Assembly (NCBI GenBank): GCA_009746045.1
Contig: RPFO01001567.1
Span: 1-64,000, forward strand
Length of the DNA stretch: 64,000 bases
Direction: 5' to 3'
From: Mesostigma viride
Lineage: Eukaryota > Streptophyta > Mesostigmatophyceae > Mesostigmatales > Mesostigmataceae
In this document: positions 1 through 8,943 of the stretch, piece by piece
Numbering within the stretch: position 1 is the first letter of the stretch
Layout: each line of letters begins with the position of its first letter
Made by a program: the position numbers and the translations under genes
Notes under the pieces: model-generated
What the model saw: only the letters and a program-made list of their open reading frames with translations
Databases searched by the model: none
Told to the model about the DNA's origin: nothing

Positions 1-269
1 AACTGCTCACTGCTCTGACAGTGGGGCATGCAGATGAAAGAGGTGAAGCAGGCACACTCAAGCCAGCATGAGAGGGAGACTCACACTTCTTGCCGTAAGG
101 AGGCCGCTTGCAGTCCTTGGGGTCACCGTGGGGCGGCCCGTGGCACTTGTGGCACAGGACGTCCAAATGCCCCAGCTCGTCCACGTTCTTGCGGCAGGTG
201 GGCCGTTCGTGGTACTTCATGCCACAGCGGGTGCATCGCTGAGAAGACTTGTCCTCCTTGTCCTGCTTC

Positions 270-314
<45 letters not shown>

Positions 315-1214
315 GTTTCTGTTGTTGTTGTTGTTGCTGTTGCTGTTGTTGTTGTTGTTGCTGGAGCTGCCCCCCTTGGAGGGAGACTGCCCCTTACCCT
401 TGCCCTTGCCCCAGCCCCTGCCCTTGCCCTTGCCCTTGCCCTTGCCCTTTCCCTTAAACATTTGTCCCAGCAGGGACTTGACTTCTGCCATAGTGACAGG
501 TCTCTTGCTCCTGTCTTCCCTCTCCCTATCCTCCTCCTCCCTCTCTTCCCCCCTGACCCTCTTTACAGAGGTGCCCATGGCCCCCTGGCTAAGTGGAGCC
601 AAGGCCAGCTTGATATAATCCAATGCCTCCTTCATGTCCTCCCAGTACTTTGCCATTCCTGTGGCAAGCATAGCGTAGGTGTTTTTGTCAAGTTTGAGTT
701 TCTCAAGGAAAGAACGCAGCAAGAACTTGTGATCTAGCTGCTGGACATCAGGACGTGCTTTGATGGCTAGCTCATATTTCTTTGTCTCAGCCACATAGTC
801 CACTGATGTGACCCTGTATTCCTCTACCCACCTGAATGCCCCATATATGTCCACAGATGAGGGGGTGGAGAGGAGGTCAGTTAGCTCCTTCATGAAAGCC
901 TCCCAAACTGCCCTAGCCTGCGTGTCCTGCCACTTGGGATACCTACGCTGGAAGACAAGAATGAGATTCTGAATCTGGGAAGAGGACTGATGGTAGAAAT
1001 CCCCCTGCATGAGAGATCCAAACCAATTCTTGACATTCAGTTCCTCTCTAGCCAGCTGAAGAGAGAGAAGTGCATGATTCCCCTGCTCCCTTGTATACCC
1101 CTCAGGCAGCCCCCTAACATTAATCCTATCCACAGGACGGTTTTCATTGTAAGTGGGCAACCTAGAGGGGGATGCAGGGGGAGAAGGAGAAGATGGTGTT
1201 GCTGCTGCAGCATT
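1..1214 (-). pseudogene. C-terminal half of a Gag-like protein with two zinc knuckles, severed by E1
   Basis: Minus-strand coding sequence running off the left window edge. Removing E1 and one copy of its GCATT duplication joins it in frame to the half at 9609-11407. It carries an alpha-rich domain (about 1110-560), a Lys-Gly-rich basic stretch (about 470-380), Asn and Gln runs, and then, in a frame shifted by one, two zinc knuckles: C-x2-C-x4-H-x4-C near 235-194 and C-x2-C-x4-H-x5-C near 151-107. That frame stays open to base 1. CCHC knuckles after a helical domain and a basic linker are typical of the nucleocapsid part of retrotransposon Gag, so this is probably the Gag of a second LTR-type element. 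The frame change falls in the (CAA)n tract, so it may be an indel or sequencing slip. The ORF running on to 1352 uses E1 LTR sequence and is artificial. Confidence 0.75.
267..362. repeat. (CAA)n / (GTT)n trinucleotide tract inside the Gag-like gene
   Basis: Nearly pure GTT repeats on the plus strand, with interruptions near 311-320 and 337-345. On the minus strand they encode Asn runs in one frame and Gln runs in another. The upstream Gag frame and the downstream zinc-knuckle frame differ by one base across this tract. Confidence 0.9.
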
Positions 1215-1879
1215 ATTTAGCGACGCCGGCCAGGCAGCTGCCGTGAGCTCCTGGTCCTTGTCGCAACTGTTAGGACCTAGGTCGCGTAGCTTGCAACCTT
1301 TGCTCCTCGCCCCAGGTAACGCTCTCGCTGGCTTGCTCACTCCAAGTGACAACCACGATGCGTCGGCAAAGAACTGCCTTGACCTGCCTTAGGCCATAGC
1401 TTTATGTTACCTCATTTCCATCGTGCCCTAAGGCATCGCCCATCGGCTTCGCACAGTGCACCGCTACCTTGCCAGAGCTCTGCTTACCGCTACCTTGCAT
1501 CCTTGCTGCAGGCAGCGTTAAGGATCTCTGACATTCCGCGACTAGGTATCACCAGTTCCTGTCACAGCTCTGCACGGATGCGCATCCTTGCAGAGCCCGC
1601 GACTGGCCTACTGGTCTCTACTTAGTCGCCGGACCGTTGCGCCCTCAGCCTCCATGGACCTGAGTCACGTGCTGGTCCAGGCTAAGCCTGTGCAGGCCCT
1701 GCCTGCCACGTGTCCTGTCCACTGCGGCCTCGGTGTGCACTGCCGCCGCCGCCGGTCGGCAGGACTTCGGGACCTGATAACTCTCACGTCCCTTGTCTGT
1801 TTCAGGCAGTCAGCACGGCGTTAGAAAGGTCTCCTCATCCTGCATCCAACTAGCACATTGGTGCCCCAATATGCTAACT
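1215..1879 (-). repeat. E1 3' LTR (665 bp)
   Basis: Matches 8944-9608 base for base where compared. On the plus strand it begins ATTTAGC and ends GCTAACT, an imperfect 7-bp inverted repeat in place of TG...CA. It is flanked by GCATT on the left and by the polypurine tract on the right. Confidence 0.93.
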
Positions 1880-1892
1880 CCAACCCTTTCTT
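1880..1892 (-). other. E1 polypurine tract
   Basis: Minus-strand AAGAAAGGGTTGG directly abuts the 3' LTR. The same 13 bases occur at this position in E2 and E3, as expected for the plus-strand DNA primer. Confidence 0.7.
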
Positions 1893-2156
1893 GTTTTGGA
1901 GGCTGGACCAGCCTGAGATTCCAATCAGCCATGCTCATTCATGCCACAGACTCCTGACCTCTCCCAGAGGCCAGGGCTGCCCTTCTTTTGGAACTTGAGG
2001 TTTTACCCAAAGATTAGTCCAGAGCCAACATTGGTTCCAAGGCCCAGCCCTGACCCAGATGTCAGCCCCCAACCCTTTCTTTTGGGAACCTGGTTGAGGA
2101 GAAAAGTGAGGTCTCTACATCCAGGCAGCTGAAGTTGGACAGAGGAAGTTATGATA

Positions 2157-2166
2157 CGTATTATTG
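2157..2166 (-). promoter_or_regulatory. E1 3' UTR site complementary to the leader motif
   Basis: The transcript strand reads CAATAATACG, the exact complement of the leader motif CGTATTATTG at 8934-8943. E2 and E3 have CAATAGTACG paired with CGTACTATTG, so the difference is compensated on both sides. Position and logic resemble the CYC5:CYC3 circularisation pairing of Ty1. Confidence 0.6.
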
Positions 2167-2349
2167 TGAGTTCCTGGTCCTTTCCAGTTATCACAGGCGC
2201 CCGTATCAGAGGCGCCCGCTCACAACCATTCCCCTTCCTTTTCATTCAACAGACATGGATAGAGCCCAGTTAATGCTTGCCAAGCTGGGGAGCCCATGTC
2301 CTCACTGAGGGATAAACTCAGGATTCACACATGCCAGGCTGTGGTCAGC

Positions 2350-2366
2350 TGGGGAATCGAACCCCA
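2350..2366 (-). other. Hairpin resembling a tRNA T arm in the E1 3' UTR
   Basis: The transcript strand reads TGGGG-TTCGATT-CCCCA: a 5-bp stem with a 7-nt loop that matches a tRNA T loop and the polymerase III B box. The stem is the same in E2 and E3. No complete cloverleaf could be drawn around it. Confidence 0.55.
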
Positions 2367-2823
2367 CCCCATATCCTCCAGGTTTGGAACAGCTCCTGGA
2401 ACTGTACATTACAAACAAACATGAAATGGAGATAACACGGTTATGACTTATTAATATAGAGAGAATAACCCATAATGAGGCTCCCTGGCAACCACGTCCA
2501 ACATGGTCACACAACCAGGGTTTTATTAGCATGCAACAGGTTGGTTACAGAGAATATAAACAAATGTACAGCAACCTGTAAGAGCCAACATTTGGGCTGC
2601 CCTTTCAGGGTCCATTCCATGAAGACCCAAGGCCGGTTACAAGGTCCTTAAGACCCTTCTGCAACCCCATGACAGGGCCAGGCGATATTCTCAGCCAGGG
2701 GAGTGACTCCACCCTGACCCCTGTTCAGCAGGGTGTACGAACCCTGAAGAACCTGCTGTCAGCCATTTCTGGCTACCCAGCCCACCGGGACACATCCCAC
2801 CTCAGAGCAAGGCGTTGGTCTCC

Positions 2824-5800
2824 CTAGCACCCCACCATGGGGCCCATGAGCCCACGGAGCAGAGGGTACTGCTGCACGGCCTTCTCCTCAAGCTTGGTGA
2901 GAGCATCTGCAGGGTTATCCAGGCCAGCCACATGTTCAATGTCAGCTAAGCAGGACAGTGCCTTGAGCAACAGATAATCAAGGTCCCTGCTTCTGGCCAG
3001 CTGCCTGTGCACGAACTGCACCATGCCCATGCTGCCAGTTTTCACCAGTGTGTGCATCTGCAACCGACAGGAAGCTACCTTACTAGCTGGTAGAAAAGCT
3101 CCCTCAAGTAAAGGGCTGTGTGCAGCCCCTCACAGATTGCCCTGCACTCAGCAATGTCACTGCTGGGGTTACCCTATTCTGCAACCGACTGTACCAGCAG
3201 ACCAGAGAGGACTGTTCCTGCACCAGGGTGATTAATGCTGCTGCCCGCCCCCTGACCTCTGTGACCTTCCTACTATCCTTAGAACTGTCCACATAGAGAA
3301 CCATGTCAAAGGGCCTGTACAAATCCAAAGGACCCAAGATGAGAGGTGGAGACATCCTCACAGATTGCATCACACTCTCAGCACCCACCTCGACCAGCTG
3401 GGAATCTGTCAACCGACTCAAGACCAGCAGGTCAGGCGCACAAATGCTAGCCAACCATGCCAACATACCGCGTATGGAAGCACACCTTGGCTGGGTAATG
3501 GGCTCCCGCAGGGCATCAAGGATCTGCTGAGGATAATTGTTACCACCCTCCAGCCTGATGACCCAAGAACCCTGTTGTTTAATCAGTGTCGCCTGCATCC
3601 CACAAAACACCATGGGCTCATCCTCGACCATGTGCTGGATCTTACCCAGCTCAAACCGTTTCTGGATCCTGGACAAAGTCTTCTCAATCCAGGAGGGAGG
3701 ACCCATGAGATGCATATCATCACCATGTAGGGAGGCAAATACAGGCAGGCCACCATCGCTAGCCTGGAACAAGCAAGGATCAACTGGGGAAACAGTCAAG
3801 CCACAGACAGTTTTGAGAAACTTCTCTAGGCTCTTCCTCCAGATGATGGGACTGGACCTAAGACCCTCAACACCCTTGAGAATCCTTAGGTACCTTGCCT
3901 TGATTTCTGCCCTCCACACAGCAGGCACACTGACAAAGAAAGGTGGTATCGTTCGCCATGTCTCCCTAGCCTCTTCCTGGTCACCCTTGAGAAAAGCCCT
4001 CTTGAAATCTATCAAAGCAGAGCCATAGGCAATGCCTTTGACCAGGAAGGATAAGAAAACACACAACAACATTCTCCACGTGTCATGCAGCATCCCTGGT
4101 GTATAGAGCTCCTCATCTGCTAACTGTCCAGTGCCATGGTACTCGGTTACAACTGGTCTGACATGTGGCACCTCGACACCATCTACCTGTTTGAGCTTGA
4201 GGACAAACATCAATCTGAGCAGCTGGTGATCCTCTGGGAGGACATCTACAGGCTCTGCACAGTTGGCAATCATCCACTCATGCCCAGAAGCAATGAAGCC
4301 AAGAGTCCATGCCTTAGCCATCTTGGGGCTTTGCATCATCTCCACTAGCTTGTGCCAAGGTACAGGACTCGTTCCAGGGATCTGGTACCTCTGCACCCCC
4401 AACTGGCGTGGGTCAAACGTAGTTGGGATGATCAGCAGGTCCTGAGCAATGGGCTCCTTAGAATCAGGCCCCTCCACTGCAACACCCTTCACAGCCCTTA
4501 CAGCCACACTAAGTCCCTGGGAGTAGCGATATCTCTGGAGGGGTAAACTACCCTGCCCTTCTAGTGCCAATTCCTCAGAGGTTATCGTCACCCCCGGCTG
4601 GCATAAGAAATTCTGCCCCAGTATGGCTGGACCCTCATAGCCCTCTACCACACAGAACACAGTGGGCACCCCCAGAATAGGCACACTCACCTCCCCCAGA
4701 ACTTTCATGGACACATTCCCCGAGAAATCAGACACGTGCGGCTGGGCAACCGGCTACAGACATCCGCAACCCTGCAGCATCCTCAGCCCTCAGAATGGAC
4801 ACCTGCGAGTTGGTATCCACCTCTAATGTTGCTGCCCAGCATGACCCCCACCCCGTGAGCTTAGATACCTTGGGATCACGCTTGCCGCTCATCAGTGCCC
4901 GGATGACGTCCGCCATGAGGAGCCCCTTGGGCTTTGGTCCAGCCCTGGCCCCCACTGGCCTTGTGACAGTTGCTGCAGCAGATTCCAGCTCACCCTCGTC
5001 CATCCAGGACAGACCATCATCCAAGCATGGAGGGTTAGCATCTACTGCCTGGCTCTCCTCCTGAGCCTCAACCTCCAAGGGAGGCTCAGGGCCGTCTACA
5101 GGCCAGATTGCACTTGGCCTCTTCTCTCGGATGTGAGCCCAGGACAACCTGTACACGCGCCTAGGATCCTTGTCCAAGGCTACCAGACAAGAATGGTTGG
5201 CCTCATCCAACTGGGTTACCAGCCCATCCTGCCACTTGCCACGCTTGCCTGGTATTGATGGCTCCTTCCACATCCTGACCCCCATTCCCACAAGGGGCCT
5301 CAGCATTTTCCAGCCCTTGTCCTTGCGCCTCAGCCGAGCAAACACTCTATCTGCCTTTCTCAGGCAGGCACCCACTACCTCTGGGGACAACAACCCAAAC
5401 TGCGCTGCTAAGGGAGAGACTGCCACACCATCACAGTAATAGTTTACCCTGTGGTTAAGCTGTTCCTCAATCCCCTTGCACCAGGCTGCCTTTTCCAAAG
5501 CAGATGCTACCACTGGCACAGTCTTTGCTGCTAGCACCACTGTCTTTACCTCACGGATAGATCTCTCTACAGCCCCTGCTGCCCATGACTCTCTCTAGGG
5601 ACCACTACCAGCTTACACGGAAGCTGATCAGCATGCTTTCTCAAGCAGTCAAACTGCAAGTCAGCTTGCACCAAGGTGTACACCCCAAAGCATGGCAACA
5701 AAGACTGGAGACCCAACAACAAGTGATGCTCATCCATGCCAGGCAGGATGGTCAACAGCCAATACCGGCTGAACCTATCCACCCCCACCAACAGATACAA

Positions 5801-6409
5801 TCCACGAATGTGCTGTATATCTACTTGGATATCCCCCGCTCTCTAGCAGGCTCTCTAGCGTGGGACCGTGGTGGGTGAATCTGATTCTCCTGACAGACAC
5901 AGTTCTCAGCAGCTGCAGTGCAGGCCTCCAACAGAGGCTGCTTACCTAGCTTCAAGCAAACATTTCTGCCTGTTTAGAGTGCCCAAATACATGGTGTAGA
6001 GTATGCCCAGCGGCTGCATAGCTCAACCCCCTATCAGTCTCACTGCATAAGGAGGAACTAGGACCTGGCTGTGTGCGCGGGACCGCACGACCCACCTCCT
6101 GCTCCTTGGAACCAGGGACCTCCACAGCTTGACTCCCAGAGCCAACAGTGGTTCCCTCGGCGCCAGCAGGACTTTCCAGCTGAGCTGCTTGACTCCCAGA
6201 GCCAACACTCACTGAAGACCCTGTACCTGCCACAGGCCCAGGGAATTGCACTGCTGCAGCAGCGACATTGCAACATGTGGAAGAACAAGCCCATCAGTAT
6301 TCCCAACCCCCTGCTGCTGAACAGGAGGTGCACCCCTATCATCCATATTTACAAGTGCCACCTGCCCCACCTGGGGTGGCTGACTATTTACATGGGGCAC
6401 TGCACTAAG
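2824..6409 (-). pseudogene. E1 pol: integrase, protease-like, reverse transcriptase, RNase H (multiply frameshifted)
   Basis: Follows Gag in frame after the UGA stop. A low-complexity linker (6409 to about 6020) leads to the integrase zinc motif (LHHVFGH near 5985) and a D,D,E core at 5800-5567 that breaks one base after HGQQG. 5540-4728 holds the integrase C-terminal region and the protease-like DTNS motif. 4735-3104 holds ILGQNFL, the Copia RT core (DFKRAFLKGD, and HGDD at 3716-3727) and the start of RNase H (LYVDSS). 3063-2824 holds the RNase H end (DNPADALTK). Frame breaks lie near 6245, 5955, 5575, 4735 and 3175, with others possible. RT and RNase H are at the end as in Ty1/Copia, but the protease-like block follows integrase. 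Confidence 0.85.
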
Positions 6410-6412
6410 TCA
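6404..6412 (-). other. E1 gag-pol in-frame stop, TGA-CTT context
   Basis: The Gag TGA at 6412-6410 is followed in frame by CTT AGT and then by sequence homologous to the E2 and E3 Pol start (VNSQ-P, PPVQQQGVGN). E2 has TGA CTA G and E3 has TGA CTT. UGA followed by CU, especially CUAG, is a known leaky context, so readthrough is the likely way to make Gag-Pol. Confidence 0.6.
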
Positions 6413-7366
6413 CGGCTTCCTGGACTGACCACCTGCTCCTGCAGCATTGGCCAGATCAGGGCAATCACGGCGCCAGTGACCTGTCTTACCACAGCCAAAG
6501 CACTTATCCTCCTTCCCAGCCTGGGCCTTCCTCTGACCCCCCTGGTTCGGGTTGCCTGGCTTATTCTGGTTGCCTTGGCCCTGGCTCTTGCCTTGCCCTT
6601 GGCTACCTCCCCCCTGCTGTCCCCCTTGGTGACCACCAGCCTGCTTCTGACCCTTGTTCTGAGCCCCTTGCTGCTGGCCCTTGCCACCTTGGTTCCCACC
6701 CCCCCTGCGCCTCCCAGCCCTCTGACGCCTGCTAGTAGGACGAGGACCTCCCTGGGCTGCCTGCCCTGGGGCATCCCCCTGCACCTGGCTAGCGGAGGCT
6801 GAAGCACCTGAGGTCTGAATGGTTTTACAAGCAGGGGCAGATGGGCGAATGCTCAAGACTACCCTCTCTAAGGCAGCCAGCGACCCATCTGTCTGATCTG
6901 CAAACAGCCTAGCTGCATTGCGACCATCCACACTGAGCCCCATACGATCCATGAAATAATCCACCACAGCCCTGATGGGGATCTTGAAGCCCTGGCTAGA
7001 CCCCTTCTCCACAATGCGAAGGAGCCTCTGCCATTCCTCAGCTATGGTGCCCCTGATCTCAAACGTATCATAGGCCAGCTTGTAGTGATTAGTGAGGTTG
7101 AGGACTTTGTCAGAAAACTCTTGACGCAGGCCCAGGAGAAACTGCTCCCAAGAGAGCTTATCCTTCACTGCAGACCTGGCTTTGTCCCTCACACGCTCAG
7201 AAGAATCCCTATTCACTGAGGAAGCATGGAACACCTGGACGAGATTGACAGTGGGATCTACGGAGTAGGTGACTAGCTCCATATCCTCTAACCACTTGTC
7301 TAACTCCTCCTGACTCACGGGTGGCTTCAGAGGCTTCTGGCCGTTCATCACGGCTACAGCACTCAT
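6410..7366 (-). CDS. gag: E1 Gag, 318 aa, one CCHC zinc knuckle
   Basis: Intact ORF. The start is the ATG at 7366-7364, which overlaps the ORF2 stop as ATGA; the homologous ATG is in the same place in E2 and E3. The first ~200 residues form a helical capsid-like domain beginning MSAVAVMNGQKPLKPP, which shares blocks such as LVQVF, NRDSSERVR and MGLSVDGRN with the other copies. A Gly/Gln/Lys-rich linker follows, then CFGCGKTGHWRRDC (C-x2-C-x4-H-x4-C) near the C terminus. The protein would form the virus-like particle and bind the element RNA. It ends at TGA (6412-6410) followed by CTT, and the frame then continues into Pol. Homology across three elements makes the call firm; capsid function is inferred from the knuckle and position. 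Confidence 0.9.
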   Translation of the reverse strand: MSAVAVMNGQKPLKPPVSQEELDKWLEDMELVTYSVDPTVNLVQVFHASSVNRDSSERVRDKARSAVKDKLSWEQFLLGLRQEFSDKVLNLTNHYKLAYDTFEIRGTIAEEWQRLLRIVEKGSSQGFKIPIRAVVDYFMDRMGLSVDGRNAARLFADQTDGSLAALERVVLSIRPSAPACKTIQTSGASASASQVQGDAPGQAAQGGPRPTSRRQRAGRRRGGGNQGGKGQQQGAQNKGQKQAGGHQGGQQGGGSQGQGKSQGQGNQNKPGNPNQGGQRKAQAGKEDKCFGCGKTGHWRRDCPDLANAAGAGGQSRKP

Positions 7367-7743
7367 GTGGGGCCTAGTTCCTGGCAACGCGCGAGCATCA
7401 CTACCCACAGCAGAAGCCCCAGCACCCCCATAGCGTCTACAGAAACATGAGGAGGAACGACTGCCTCGGCCACACGGGCCGTCTTACCACCGTTGGCCTG
7501 CAGCCCCTCCCCTTGGCCTTCTCCAGTCAGCTCAATGCTGTCCGATGGCCCTTCTGCGCGCTCCTTCCCCCGAGCTTCCTCCTTTCGCTTCCGGTACCGC
7601 GTCCTTTGCCCCGCCACGCCCTCCATCGTGGGAATCGCCTCCCCTTCTGGCTGGCCGACTGCTGGCACTGACGCTCCCGCCTCTCCACCCTCCATCGCAA
7701 CCGCCTTGCTCCCGCCGCCGACCCCGACCTTGCCCTTAAGCAT
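7363..7743 (-). CDS. E1 ORF2: small basic accessory protein, 126 aa
   Basis: Intact ORF from ATG at 7743-7741 to TGA at 7365-7363, lying between ORF1 (ends 7793) and Gag. Its TGA overlaps the Gag ATG in a 4-nt ATGA, which suggests that ribosomes terminate and restart to make Gag. No known domain is recognised. Visible features are a Gly-rich N terminus, the block EGEAIPTMEGV, an Arg/Lys cluster (RTRYRKRKEEARGKERAEG) that could bind RNA or act as a nuclear localisation signal, and a hydrophobic C-terminal stretch (GVLGLLLWVVML) that lies in the overlap-proximal region. E3 keeps the EGQAIPTAEGV and NRKRKE blocks. E2 is more diverged but has a KRR-basic patch at the matching place. Confidence 0.65.
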   Translation of the reverse strand: MLKGKVGVGGGSKAVAMEGGEAGASVPAVGQPEGEAIPTMEGVAGQRTRYRKRKEEARGKERAEGPSDSIELTGEGQGEGLQANGGKTARVAEAVVPPHVSVDAMGVLGLLLWVVMLARCQELGPT

Positions 7744-7792
7744 TATGGGCACAGACACAAGATGGCAGCAATGAAAGCAACGCCCTCTATCC

Positions 7793-8910
7793 TCACGAAG
7801 CCTCCCCACCTGGCTCGGCCTCCTGGCTCAGCCTGGCTTGTCTGGACTCACGCTCCTGCTGCTCTCTCACGCCCGCAGGTTCTGCAACCGGTGTAACAGG
7901 ACGACGCGCGACTGCCAAGTCCGCGTTGAAGACACCGTAGACGCACCCCACCGGTCGCTGGCTGTCTTGTTGACGTTCCACAGCGACCCTGGGCTCACTA
8001 GGATTCCGGAACCACTGCTGGTTCCTCACCCACCGCGTGTCTCCGTTAGCGAGCTGGTTCTGCTCACCTCGCCCCGCCCGATCGTATTCGTGCACTGAAT
8101 CCCTAGGAAGGTTTAGCTCTGAGCCCTGCTCAGCCTCGCGGATCTGCTGCGCTGTCCTCACCACTATCCCCCTCGGGCGATCAGTGTAGGTATGGAAGAT
8201 GTTATCTGGCGACCTCGCAGCCCCGGCCTCAATCGTTACCGACAGACCTGGTGCCGATGCCGCCCTCGCGCGTCGAGGAGTATCCAAAAATGTGAAGATT
8301 CCAGGTGGGTTGGTGGTGATCACAAACCTGTCTGCCTGCCCCCTTGCCTCTTGCAAAAGCACAGCAACTAAATTCTCAACAGTTTGCGAAAACACTTCAG
8401 CCGATACCCACGGATTGATCTCCTCACGTCTCCTCGCTTCCCGGATCTCGTCTGTCTCTGGAATTCCCTCGCCCAGCACCGCCGTAGCCACCCAGTGGTT
8501 AAAAAGGCGCGTGCTTCCCAAGGCTATAGCCACAATCTGGCTACACGCTTCTCTCGCAAGGTCAAGGCTTGCTGGCGTAATATGACCCCCCTGATACGCC
8601 ACCTCAACGCCGCTAGCTGTGATAGCCAACGCGTCGCGTAGCCGCACCAGTTCTTCAATGGCCACCCGCCCAGCTTCCCCTGGCGCGCTTGTCACGCGGG
8701 CCCTTTGCACTATAGGATCCGCTGCAGCCGCCCGGTTGCCCCCCCCGAAACTGCGACCCAACCCTCGTCGGCAAGCCCTCTTGCAATGAATGCCGCCTGC
8801 ACAAACGTAGGCGCACTTGCTGGCTGCCGGTATGGGTAAAAAGGAGCTTCTTGCGAGCTCTGACCTTCGTCTCCCGCGGCTGGATGGCCCGTAGACGATG
8901 CGCCAGACAT
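7793..8910 (-). pseudogene. E1 ORF1: conserved accessory protein of unknown function (one frameshift)
   Basis: First ORF after the 5' LTR leader, with ATG at 8910-8908 (MSGASSTGHP). The frame breaks in a run of eight C at 8739-8746; the rest reads on to TGA at 7793. It aligns along its length with the intact E2 ORF1: FYPYRQPASAPTFVQAA, ARGLADEGWVAV, PGEAGRV, EVAYQGGHIT, LFNHWVATAVLGEG, RPRGIVVR and RWVRNQQWFR all have E2 counterparts. I recognise no known domain: there is no zinc knuckle, polymerase motif, signal peptide or membrane segment. An ORF of this size ahead of Gag is not part of ordinary Copia elements. The break may be a homopolymer sequencing error. Confidence 0.75.
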
Positions 8911-8933
8911 GAAATGGCAGGAAATCACGAAAA

Positions 8934-8943
8934 CAATAATACG
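8934..8943 (-). promoter_or_regulatory. E1 leader motif next to the 5' LTR (primer-site position)
   Basis: Transcript strand CGTATTATTG begins at the first base after the 5' LTR, where the minus-strand primer-binding site is expected. E2 and E3 have CGTACTATTG here. It is fully complementary to 2157-2166. I could not match it to a known tRNA 3' end. Confidence 0.6.

Larger units (their letters stand above)
1880..2823 (-). other. E1 3' untranslated region
   Basis: About 0.94 kb between the end of RNase H and the 3' LTR with no supported ORF. It holds the polypurine tract, a second similar tract near 2067-2087, the leader-complementary site (2157-2166), a GGCGCCCG direct repeat (about 2194-2219) and a hairpin resembling a tRNA T arm (2350-2366). 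All recur in the same order in E2 and E3, which suggests RNA-level function. Confidence 0.6.

Noticed and set aside
28..737. Plus-strand ORFs rich in Val/Leu/Cys
   Set aside because: They are reverse reads of the GTT/CAA tract and the Lys-Gly coding repeat of the minus-strand Gag-like gene.
6410..6412. UGA reassigned to an amino acid
   Set aside because: E1 Gag, E2 ORF1 and ORF2 end at TGA at homologous or expected places, and the context is specifically CU(A/U); readthrough explains it with the standard code.
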